From Emiliania huxleyi CCMP1516 (taxonomy: Eukaryota; Haptophyta; Isochrysidales; Noelaerhabdaceae), in the NCBI RefSeq assembly GCF_000372725.1, contig NW_005199194.1, forward strand, positions 43,515-107,514: a DNA stretch of 64,000 nucleotides, written 5' to 3'. Position numbers and translations under genes: made by a program. Position 1 is the stretch's first letter. Each line of letters starts with the position of its first letter. The notes below the pieces were generated by a model, which had not been told where the DNA came from, did no database searches, and saw only the letters and a list, made by a program, of their open reading frames with translations. Shown piece by piece: positions 50,428 to 59,582 of this stretch.

Positions 50428-52652
50428 CTAGCCCTGGGAATCGGCGGACGACTGCGAGGAGGCGCCCTCCTTGGCGCGGATGCCGCACGCGCGAGCATCG
50501 CTCTTGTCGAAGCCCCTCCCCTTGACAACCACCAGAACGTCCTGGTGCGCCGGCACCAGCTTCGAGGCCGCGGCCATGGTTTGCTCCGCGCGCTGCGGCG
50601 CCGTGCCGAGCGCGGTGAGGAGGACGGCCACGTTGTACGGAGTGCAGTCCACCTTTGCGAAGGCCTGCAGCGTGTCGGACAGCAGGACGTGCAGCCCGCC
50701 GCCCTTGGCGCGCGCGTTGCCCACGACGAAGCAGGCGAAGTGCTGCGGCTTTAGCAGCGAGACGGCCGCGGCGATGATGCGCTGGTACTTTGCGAGGAAG
50801 GCCTTGTACGTGGGGAGCATCGACAGGTCGAGGGGGCCGCCGTTGTACTGTTCGCGGTCATAGTAGGGCGGGCACGCGAGGATGAGGTCCGCGAGCGTCT
50901 CCGGCGGCAGCCCGCGGCTGGCGAGCACGCCCTGGTAGTGGCTCGCGATCTGCTCGCCTAAAGGGAAGGGTCGTAGAAGGTTCCGAGACGGTTCGCGAGC
51001 ACGCCGCCGGTGAGCGGGGGCGGCTCTGCTCTCCGTCTCCGTGGAGCCAGGCGGGCGCGTGCTTGACCTCGCCGAGGCGGCCGCTCCGCTCGAGCTGCTG
51101 CCACTGCTCCTGGTTGGCGCGCACCTGCTTCGCGGAGATGTCGACGCCGACGTACAGGCAGCCGAGGCCCGCGCACACGATGCCTCGCACGCACCCCCCC
51201 GCGAACGGGTCGAGGACGATGACCGGCCTGCCGGCGGGGGCGAGGCGCGACCCGGCGGCGACGAGGCGCGGCCGCGGCGCGAACCAGCGGACCATGACCT
51301 CGGCGAGCACGGGGTCGAAGAGCGAGGTGCCCACCACCGAGCCGTCCGCCTTCTCGAGCACGCCGAGGCCAGAGGTGCGGCCGGCGGAGAGGAGCGTGTT
51401 CGAGCGGCCGGCGCCGCTGTCGAAGAGCGCGTTCCAGTGCTTCTTGCGCTCCTGCCACACCGGCTGCCTCGCGTCGAGCGACGAGAAGGGTGGCGCGACG
51501 AATCTGGCGCGCAGCACGCCGCCCTGCGCGGCCGAGCCATCCGGCACGCTCGGCACGCCGGCAGGGTAGGGGGAGGCGGCCTATACGGGACGTGTCCAGG
51601 ACGTGTGAAGGACATGTTGTGGACGAGTGCCCTCGGCACTGTCTCGGCGGGGGAGGGCGTACGGGGGCTGCCTTGCAGGCGCCGCTCGCGATCGTCCACG
51701 GGGAGGCAAGCTGCTTGCTGCTCCACGGGGAGGCAAGCGATTCAGCCCCGCCCGCCGCCTTGCCAGGTGCCTTGCCCGTCGCCTTGGGGCCCGCCGCCTT
51801 GGGGCCCGCCGCCGAGGAGGACGGGGCGGCGGGAGCGGCGGGTCGAGAGGCGGGAGAGGGAGCGATGGCGTGCGCCTTCTCCTTCTCCGGCTCGCGGCCC
51901 TCGCCCTGCTTCTCCTCGTCGTCGTCCGACAGCGACAGGTCGATCACCTCCTCGCCCTCTCGGAAGGCTCGCAGCGATGCCTCGAGCGGCTCGTCCAGAA
52001 TGCTGTCCAGCTGCTCCTCGAGGCTCGGGCCGCGTTGCGAGGCGGCAGGAGCGGCGGCCGGCGCGGCCGCCGCGTCGGCGACAGGCGCGGCAGCGGCAGG
52101 AGGTGCGGCAAGAGGTGCGGCAAGAGGTGCGGTGGCAGCGGCAGGAGGTGCGGCAGGAGGTGCGGCAAGAGGTGCGGCAAGAGGTGCGGTGTCAGAAAGG
52201 GCACTCGAGCGCGCACGCTTGGACGGCGCGCCCTGCTCTTCGTCACTGCGCCTCGCGTCATTCTGGTCCTCGAAGCGAGGCATGTGGCAGGCTGGCAGAG
52301 CCGCTCCCGCAAGCTGCGTGCGGAAAATCCCGCGCCGGAGACGAGGCGGCTCCAGCGCAACGCAGTCACCGTTCTGTAGGACCGCGCGCGCACCCTTGCC
52401 CAAGCGCTGCCACTCGCGTGGCCTCCGAGCACTCCAGACAAAGGAGAGCTGTCCGGCAAACGTGACGTCGAGGACTCCCTCGGCGGCTGGCCGGAACGTC
52501 GCGTGGCTTCTCGAGATATACTTTGGCTCCCCGACGACGTGCGCACGCCCGATCGTGCGGCCGCCGGCGTCGACGTCGAGCTTGAGCGAGTCCTGCAGCC
52601 GGTGCAGGCGCCACGGGGGCGTGGCGGCAGACGCTGACTCAGTCGCAGCCAT
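50428..52652 (-). CDS. FHA domain fused to phage-type DNA methyltransferase
   Basis: About 685 aa. N-terminal FHA domain (GRTIGRAHVVG...YISRSHATFRP), which binds phospho-threonine. Next an Ala/Pro-rich linker with an acidic EEVIDLSLSDDDEE patch, which looks like a SUMO-interacting motif. C-terminal methyltransferase: motif I LDPFAGGCVRGIVCAGLGCL, motif IV LILACPPYYDREQYNGGPLD (SPPY/DPPY class, N6-adenine or N4-cytosine), then FACFVVGNARAKGGG and HQDVLVVVKGRG. This order of blocks is that of DNA methylases of tailed phages and their relatives, not of METTL-type eukaryotic enzymes. Exons (descending): 52652-51672, 51580-51034, 50957-50428. Intron 1 (91 nt, GC donor) carries an introner core; intron 2 (76 nt) has a GA donor with a 40-bp flank repeat. 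A domesticated, transferred enzyme is likely. Confidence 0.8.
51581..51631 (-). mobile_element. Introner core, methyltransferase intron 1
   Basis: On the minus strand: ACAACATGTCCTTCACACGT, CCTGGACACGTCCCGTATAG. The preceding 40 nt of intron (51671-51632) resemble the start of exon 2 (from 51580) over about 35 nt (CCCCC, TACCCTGCCGG/TACGCCCTCCC, GTGCCGAG). Confidence 0.75.
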
Positions 52653-53853
52653 TCAACAAAAATTGTCATTCGAGCCGCCCTTCAAGACGCTGTGGCTGCG
52701 GGATTTCTTTCTTTCGCGACGCCAGCCAAGGTTGTGAGCTGTGAAAAGGTCTGGGGCGCAGTCGCCACCGCGCGCCGCTCTCGCCGTCAGAGGAGGCCGT
52801 AGCTAGCGCTCGGGCCCACCCCCGCCCGCCGCCACGCTTCTTCGTCCGTGGTCGAAAAAGAAAAGAAAGAAACACGACGGGCAATCCAAGGGAGGGATCG
52901 TCTGTGGTCGCGCTGCGTCGGAGAAGGACAGATATTTGTTTGTTTTGTCTGCGTCGGAGAGAGAGATGTTGCTGCGTCGGTCGACCTTCACAACAATGAG
53001 TGTTCGAGTTGTTTGGTGTTGCTCAAAATCTCGACCTTCTCCGACGGATCCAAACAACAAACCCTGTCTGCACGTCTCGCGCGCGCGTGGTCCGTGGAGA
53101 TGCGCTCCCCACTCCCGTCCCCCTGTGTCCCTGATCGTCCTTCCAAGATCCTGCTCGTGCAGGTGGGGACCCTGTCCTTCTCCCATCCCTCGTTTGGTTT
53201 GTCTGTTTTCTTTCTTTTCTTTTGCTTAGGGGCATTACGATGCCTCGGCATCGCAAGACACCCACGGACGCACGATGCTCGACCACGCAGCGAAGTGCGA
53301 CCTCCAATCGGCTGACAGACACACATACACATACACACAACAACAACAACAACAACAACATGTACATGTCAACAAACAAACGTCTCGCGCGCGCGCGTGA
53401 ACAGGGCCCCCCAAACGTACTTTAAACAACCAAAAACTGTCTCCAGGGGCGTCTCCAGGGGCCAGCAGGCAGGGGCAAAGGGAGAAGTTCAGCTCTAGAG
53501 AGGCCGGTTCTAGCGAGGCTCCCGGCTGTGACGGCGAACCATTCTGGCTTTGTTGAGGGACTACAACTGTAGCGCGTCGGCAGGATCCCCAAAACCGTAT
53601 AAGCCCCCCAAATTGAATTCGACCGCCCAAAGCCGTCCCCCCCCCCGCAAACTCTAAACCACCATAAACTACACAAAACAGGGGCTCCAGGCCCCAAATG
53701 ACGTGTGAGTGTTAGAGTTGTTTGGTATTGCTAAAATCTCTCTCTCGGATCCAGAGAGATTTTGAGCAATACCGGTCCATCTCGAGCTAGCTTTTCGCTG
53801 CAGCTCGAGGCCGCGCCATCCTGACGTTTGAGCCATGTTCGTGCATGCAAACA

Positions 53854-53858
<5 letters not shown>

Positions 53859-53921
<63 letters not shown>
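53859..53921. repeat. (TC)n dinucleotide tract
   Basis: About 31 uninterrupted TC units followed by TGCATGCATGCA. A simple sequence repeat; the GA-rich minus frame over it is not a gene. Confidence 0.95.
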
Positions 53922-53925
<4 letters not shown>

Positions 53926-54065
53926 GCATGCAGATCGCTCGCTCGCTTGAATGTGAGAGAATGTGTAGAGGCGGGATGTTGCGAAGATTTCTTTTAGAGA
54001 GGCTTGTGTTTTAAGAATTCTTTTAGAAGGCGAGGTCTTCGTTTTCTTTTGTTAGTGCCAGTGCG

Positions 54066-54345
54066 CACCAGCCAGAAAGAAAACACAGAAGCCAAAGGAG
54101 GGAGGAGGACGGCACGAAAGAAAGAAAGAAAACAGAGAGCCAAACGAGGGATAGGGGAGGAAGGAGGACAGGGTCCCCACCTGCACGAGCAGGATTTTGG
54201 ACGGCAATAAATAAATAGACTGACATCTCCAGGGAGAGATGGGCGACGCACACGAACACACAGAGGGACAGTGCAGAAAGAAAGAAAACAGACAGGCCAA
54301 GGGAGGGATGGGAGGACGGCACGCCGCCACCACACAGTTTTAAGA
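54066..54345 (+). repeat. GAAAGAAAACAGAC repeat family, three copies
   Basis: Copies start at 54074, 54115 and 54274, each with (GAAA)n, AACA(C/G)A, CCAA(A/G)(C/G)GAGGGA and, in the last, ATGGGAGGACGGCACGCCGC. The second is followed by GGACAGGGTCCCCACCTGCA, found reversed at 53150-53180. Confidence 0.8.
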
Positions 54346-54373
54346 GGGACAGTGCACGCCGGCACGCTGAAAA

Positions 54374-54440
54374 ATTCTTTCGGAGTGTTAGTGCCAGTGC
54401 GCGCCAGGCCAGTTCAGGCATTCGCAAGTAAAATTCTTTC
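54374..54440 (+). promoter_or_regulatory. Candidate promoter motif AATTCTTT (calpain)
   Basis: AATTCTTTCGGAG occurs twice (near 54374 and 54431), 50-120 bp before the calpain ATG. Similar AATTCTTT or AATTCTTC motifs precede the HAD gene (3763), myosin (8225), FAD oxidoreductase (37513-37523, minus strand) and BASS gene (42544, 42636). No TATA box is evident. Role as initiator or promoter element is inference. Confidence 0.35.
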
Positions 54441-54491
54441 GGAGCCGGCGCGCTTCCAGCTGCGCGCTTCGCCGCCGTCGCACATGTTTGT

Positions 54492-57400
54492 ATGGAGGAC
54501 GCTCTCGCAGCGTTCGCCGCCAACCGGCTAGCCACGCTCTGGGAGTCCACGCTCGGCCTCCTCGAGCGCGGCAAGGCGGAGGACGACGCAGGAGCGGTCT
54601 CGGCAGCGACGCTGCTCTACTCCGAGGCCGTCGGCGGGCTCGAGGCCCTCCTCGAGCTCGAGACGTCTCCAACGCGCCTCGAGCTGCTCTCCGCACGCCA
54701 CGCCGAGTACAGCCAGCGCCTGGCCGAGCTGCAGCGACTCGCGCTGCGGCAGGCAGCCACCTCGCAACCGCCTCCTGCTTCAGCACCGGCGACGGCCTCG
54801 CCACCGCCAGCTCGCGCTCCGTCCCCAGCCGCACCGCACGCCTCCAGCTCGCGCTCCGTCCCCAGCTCGGCGGCACAGCCGGCGGCGGGGCACACGAACG
54901 CCTCCAACCCGGCGGCGCAGACTTGGGCCGAGGCGAGCGCATCGAGTCAGCTGCACCTCATCCGTTGTGTCTCACTTTCATCTGATTTACAGGCGAGCGC
55001 TGCTCTCCGCATCGAGTCAGCTGCGGCGAAGCCGTCGGCGGCGCCACTGGCGTCGGCCAAGCTGCACACCGAGCTCGCCGTGCAGGCGGACGAGGCGGAC
55101 GAGGCGGACGAGGCGCTCGAGCTGTACACGTCTGCGGCGGAGCACCTCCTCTCTGCCCTGAGGCTCGAGGAGGGAGGGCACGCGGCGGCATCGATCCGGC
55201 TCCGGCTCGGCGCAGTGATGGACCGCGCCGAGCAGCTCAAGGGCGGAGGACGCGGGCCAGCCCCCGCCGGCCCGGCGCCGGCGTCAGCGCCGGCCGCCGC
55301 CAAGCCCGCCGCCAAGCCTGCCGCCAAGCCCGCCGCCAAGGGCCACCTCTCTCTCTTGTGCCGCGGAGGAGGTCGCCAGCCCCGACCCTCACCCGCCTTC
55401 CGCCCTCTGACCCCAGGCGGCCTCTCCGACGAGGAGAAGAAGGTGCTCGCCCGCTCGTCTCGGATCGGCAAGCTCGTCCACTACCCGTGGCATGTCCAGG
55501 ACACGTCCATGACATGTCCGGGACATGTCCTTAGGCAAGCTCGTCCACTACCCGTGGCATGTCCAGGACACGTCCATGACATGTCCGGGACATGTCCTTA
55601 GGCAAGCTCGTCCACTACCCGTGGCTCGGCGACCAGGCCAGAGAGCGCTTCGCCTTCGGCGCGCCGTGGTGCGACCCGGACGGCCTGCTGCTGCTCAACG
55701 GCGAGCAGCGGGCGCACTTTGGGCGGTGGGCGCGCCCGTCCGAGTTCATGCGCGGCGAGCCAAGGATGATCTACCTCGTGTCGCCGCTCACCATCACGCA
55801 GACCATCATCACCGACTGCTCCTTCGTCTCGTCCCTCGTGATCGCCGCGTCCTTCGAGCGCCGCTTCCGCACGCAGCTCGTCACGGCGATCCTCTACCCG
55901 CAGGACCGCGCAGGCGTGCCCATCTACAACCCGGCGGGCAAGTACATGGTCCGCCTCAAGTTCAACGGAGTGAGCCGCCGCATCCTCGTCGACGACAGGC
56001 TGCCGCTTCACACCTCCTCTTCACACCCCCTCTTCACACCTCCTCTTCACACCTCCTCGTCGACGACAGGCTGCCGCTCGACCGGCACGGGCGGCCGATG
56101 TGACCCCGGTCGCCTGCCGCGGGGTCCGTGAGGGGCGGCTCGTCACTCGTCGGGCCGTGAGCAGGTGCTCGCACTCGTCCCACCGAGATATGGGGAGATA
56201 GGGGGAGATTGGGGGAGATATGGGGAGATAGGGGGAGATGTGAGCAGGTGCTCGCACTCGTCCCACCGAGATAGGGGGAGATTGGGGGAGATATGGGGAG
56301 ATAGGGGGAGATGTGAGCAGGTGCTCGCACTCGTCCCACCGAGATAGGGGGAGATTGGGGGAGATATGGGGAGATGGGGGGAGATGTGAGCAGGTGCTCG
56401 CACTCGTCCCACGCCGAGGAGCTCTGGGTGTCAATCCTCGAGAAGGCGTACATGAAGGTCAACGGAGGGTACGACTTCCCCGGCTCGAACTCGGGCATCG
56501 ACATGCACGCCCTCACCGGCTGGGTGCCCGAGCAGCTGCGGACGGACAGCGGCGACTTCAAGCGCGACCGGCTGTGGCAGCGCATGACGTCGGCGTCGAA
56601 GTTCGGCGACTGCCTCATCACCGTCGCGACCGGGTCGAGGGGGGAGTCGGCCTGTTCGTGATACCGGTATGAGTTGTCAACTATTCACTCCTCATGTACA
56701 GGCCGATGGAGGAGTCGGCCGCCGACGCAAACGGCCTCGTGCCGACGCGGCGCACGCAGAGGGCCTTGCGTGAGCCTGGAGCCTTTGCCGATAGGCGCTC
56801 GGCCTCGTGCCGACGCACGCGTACGCGGTGCTGCAGGTGCGCGCCGCGTGCGGCGTGCAGCTGCTGCAGCTCAAGAACCCGTGGGCGCGCAAGCGGTGGC
56901 GCGGCGCCTTCTCAGTCTTCGACCGACAGCGGTGGACGCCGGAGCTGCGCAAGGCGTTCGGCTTCGACCAGCAGGCGTCGCTGCAGCAGGACAACGGCAT
57001 CTTTTGGATCGACTACGACTCGCTGCTCCGCCACTTCGAGGGCGTCTTCCTCAACTGGAACCCGCAGCTCTTCAAGCACCACACCGTGACGCACGGGCAG
57101 TGGCCGCCCCGCGCCGCCTTCCGCGACGACGCCGTCGACCTCGGCACCAACCCGCAGTACCAGCTCACAGTCAACGTGCCGCCCGCCGGCGCGGCGACGG
57201 CGGTCTGGGTCCTCCTCACCCGCCACTCCTCGCGGCCGTACAACCTCGCCATGGCGGAGGGGCGGGACGCCTCTCGCGACGCCTTTCTGACCGTGCACGT
57301 CTTCCGCGGCGGCGCACGCGCCCACTACCTCGAGCGCTGCTGGATGCAGGGAGTGTACTCCAACCGGCCGCACGCGCCCTGTCCGGCTCGACTTGCCGAC

Positions 57401-58651
57401 GGACACGTCCGCGACGTGTCCCGGACATGCCCCACAGGCCGCACACGCTCGTCAAGTTCGACTTGCCCGCCGCGTCCGCGCCGCAGCAGCTCACCCTCGC
57501 CCTCGCCCAGTACAAGCCGACCGACTCGCAGGCCGGCCGCTCGCCGCGAGTGACTAGTGAATCGAACCCTCGACTCGAGAGGAATGCCCCGCAGGTCGAC
57601 TTCTCGCTCGACGTCTACGCGCAGGCGCCCTTCACCCTCCGCCCGATCGCACCGCCCGAGCCGACCGCGTCGCGCCTCACCGGCGCGTGGAGCGGCCGCA
57701 CCGCCGGCGGCTCCTCGAACCACGACTCGTACGTCGACAACCCCCGCTTCCTGCTCGAGCTCCCCTTCGCCGCCAGCCCGGTCCTCGAGCTCGCCGCCGT
57801 CGGGCTGCGCGGCGGAGGCGCAGACTTGGCTGACCCGGCCGCAGCTCGGACGCGTCCGTGACGCGACCGTGACGGAAGCCCCACGCCTCGTCCCGCAGGC
57901 TCGAAGCCGGAGGACGTGCAGCTCGGGCTCGCTCTCAGCCCCGAGGCGCCGACGGAGCAGCCGGCCGGCGCCGGCGCCGCGCGAGGCACACCGCACCGGG
58001 ACCCTCCTCGAAACCTTCTCTCGGAGCCTTCCTGCAGGCGACGCGCGCAAGTGGCCGCTCCGCTCGGGCGACTACCGACCTGGCGGCTGTCGGCTGGCGG
58101 CGGCCTCCCTCCCTGCGGGCCGCTGGCTCGTCGTGCCGTCCACCTTCACGCCGGGCACCGAGTGCGGCTTCGAGCTGCGCGCCTCGGCGGGCCGGCTGGC
58201 GGCGCTGCCCCACGAGGCGCACGGGCTGCAGCGGCAGGCGGTCCAGGGGGCGTGGGACCGGCAGAGCGCCGCCGGCTCTCCGAACCACGGCGCCTTTTGG
58301 AAGAACCCGCAGCTGCAGCTCGTCCTCTCGCGCCCCGCCGAGCTGCTGCTGCGCCTGCGCGCGCCCGGCACGAGAGAGGGCCGCTCGGCGGCGCCGCCCT
58401 CCCTGTGCGTCGCTCTCTTTGACGGCGGCGAGCAGCGGACAGAGGCCACGGGCCACGGCCTCTCCCGCGCGCGCGCCGTGTCCGAGGGGGGGCTGTACGC
58501 CTACCCAGCGGGGGGCGCGTGCTTGCCGCGCACGCCACTCCCGGCGGGCATGTATGCGGTGCTGCTCTCGACGTTTGACCCGTACGTGGGGCCGTGGGAG
58601 CTTGTTATGTACGCCACCGAGGGGACGCTGAGGGTGGCCTCCTTCCGCTGA
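54492..58651 (+). CDS. CAPN7: Calpain-7 (PalB-type) cysteine protease
   Basis: Non-classical calpain with two N-terminal MIT-like helical modules (LAAFAANRLATLWESTLGLL; ALELYTSAAEHLLSALRLEE) that would bind ESCRT-III. The protease core has the catalytic Cys in QTIITDCSFVSSLV, His in GLVPTHAYAVLQV and Asn in LLQLKNPWARKRW; tandem C2-like domains follow. The core aligns closely with animal CAPN7 (ELWVSILEKAYMKVNGGYDF). Twelve exons: 54492-54932, 54993-55341, 55417-55467, 55602-55998, 56070-56099, 56394-56633, 56702-56726, 56795-57366, 57438-57531, 57595-57811, 57899-57967, 58038-58651 (exon 10 end uncertain by 6 nt). Nine donors are GC, two GT. Exon 7 is only 25 nt. Nearly every intron begins with a copy of the following exon's start. 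Convergent with the next gene. Confidence 0.85.
55468..55601 (+). mobile_element. Introner duplicated in tandem, calpain intron 3
   Basis: Two identical 67-bp units (55468-55534, 55535-55601). Each is GCAAGCTCGTCCACTACCCG + TGG (copy of the exon 4 start) followed by a 44-bp core with GGACACGTCC, GACATGTCC, GGGACATGTCCTTAG. Each unit begins GC and ends AG. The exon proper starts with a third copy of the 23-bp flank at 55602. Confidence 0.9.
56165..56393 (+). repeat. Three intron-length tandem units in calpain intron 5
   Basis: Units start at 56165, 56248 and 56321 (83, 73, 73 bp). Each begins GTGCTCGCACTCGTCCCAC, the same 18-bp start as exon 6 at 56394, continues with GAGATAGGGGGAGATT-type purine repeats and ends GTGAGCAG. 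Each therefore begins GT and ends AG. Splicing to the first acceptor (56164) would hit a stop, so the last must be used. Confidence 0.9.
57400..57437 (+). mobile_element. Introner core, calpain intron 8
   Basis: A 38-bp core: CGGACACGTCCGCGACGTGT, CCCGGACATGCCCCACAG. The intron-side flank (57367-57399) and exon start (57438) share GCCGCAC(G/A)CGC, TCGACTTGCC over about 33 bp. Confidence 0.85.
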
Positions 58652-58773
58652 GAGAGCCTGAGTGTGCGTGTGTGATCTGTGATGTTGTGGCTTGTGTGCA
58701 CCCGCGGAGACTTGTTTTTTTTCGAGTAAGACACGGACATATTTCGATCACCCAAACCCGCTTGCGTGCGCGT

Positions 58774-59325
58774 CTACCTCAGCAGCTTCAACAGCTCCGG
58801 CATGTCCCGCGAATACGAAGCAAAGTACAGTTGCGCCGCCTTGCCGTCCCTTTTGCTCGCTCCAAGAGCCACGCCGTCGAGGTCCAGGAAGACCTTCTTC
58901 GCAGCCTTTTTCGACACATCGTCGTTCGTGAGAAATCCGACGGCCTCACGTAGGTCTCGGCTGCCGCCCAGCAGCTGCGATATCGCAGTCCAGCGCGACG
59001 AGGCGATGAGCTCGCCGAGTCCGCTGAGCTTCTCAGCGGCCGCCCGCAGCTTTTCGAGCGCCGCACGCTGGTCAGGCGTCGAGTACAGCTTCGGCTCGCT
59101 GCTCTCGTACACCATGCATATCCCCGAGCCAGGCTGGGCGAAGAGGCACGCATTGGAGGCATCGCCAGCCGCCATCGACGACTTGGAGCCGTCCATATTT
59201 GCGAAGGTGCCAGCCTTTGCAGCGGCGGGCAGCGGCGGCAGCAGCGTCGCGATCCCTGCCGACGCCGCAAGGTCGATCGCGGCACGACGAGGCAGGAGAG
59301 CTGGCGAACACGTCAGAAGCAGCAT
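58774..59325 (-). CDS. Probable thylakoid-lumen plastid protein
   Basis: 183 aa from ATG 59325. The N-terminus LLPRRAAIDLAASAGIATLL then PPLPAAAKA resembles a twin-arginine-like lumen transfer domain ending at an AxA site. The mature part is small and helical, with ALEKLRAAAEKLSGLGELIA, SSRWTAISQLLGGSRDLREA and a C-terminal YFASYSRDMPELLKLLR. The Trp-Ile-xx-Leu / LRxAVGFL spacing recalls PsbQ-like four-helix proteins, a weak resemblance only. A signal/transit exon may lie upstream, because the visible leader lacks the ER signal expected for a secondary plastid. Divergent from the MFS gene with 257 bp between starts. Confidence 0.5.
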   Translation of the reverse strand: MLLLTCSPALLPRRAAIDLAASAGIATLLPPLPAAAKAGTFANMDGSKSSMAAGDASNACLFAQPGSGICMVYESSEPKLYSTPDQRAALEKLRAAAEKLSGLGELIASSRWTAISQLLGGSRDLREAVGFLTNDDVSKKAAKKVFLDLDGVALGASKRDGKAAQLYFASYSRDMPELLKLLR

Positions 59326-59424
59326 ATGTGTACACACACACACACACAGGGAAACGCCTGGTGGCTTTGCTCGGGAATATACACGCCGCCCCGGGCCACA
59401 AAAAAGAAAACCCTGCGCGCAAAG

Positions 59425-59482
59425 GCGGCATGCCGTCCTCCCATCCCTCCCTTGGCGTGTCTGTTTTCTTTCTTTCTTTGCT
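59425..59482 (-). repeat. GAAAGAAAACAGAC repeat family, reverse copy
   Basis: On the minus strand (GAAA)n, AAAACAGACACGCCAAGGGA, GGGATGGGAGGACGGCATGC: same order as at 54274-54345. It sits in the 257-bp divergent promoter between the lumen-protein and MFS genes. Confidence 0.8.
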
Positions 59483-59582
59483 ATAAAGGACGGAGAAAGA
59501 AAGTCAGCTGCCTCATGTTCCGTGCCCGTATCGTACGTTCGCCGTTCATCGCCGACATTGTCGCGCCTGCTCTCCCTCGAGG

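Larger units (their letters stand above)
52653..54491. other. Repeat-filled intergenic region
   Basis: About 1.8 kb between divergent genes, with no coding frame. It holds GAAA-family repeat copies in both orientations (52855-52900, 53135-53225 reversed, 54066-54345), an inverted pair of the phrase CCTGCACGAGCAGGAT (53143-53165 versus 54178-54198), (AAC)n at 53338-53359, (TC)n at 53859-53921, and two AATTCTTT motifs (54374, 54431) close to the calpain start. Confidence 0.6.

Noticed and set aside
53669-53929. Minus-strand frame with a poly-Arg/Glu run
   Set aside because: It is the translation of the (TC)n tract.
56165-56393. GTGAGCAG/GAGATAGGGGG units as a CRISPR or exon repeat
   Set aside because: Unit interiors are near-identical and include stops; they are intronic by comparison with calpain-7.
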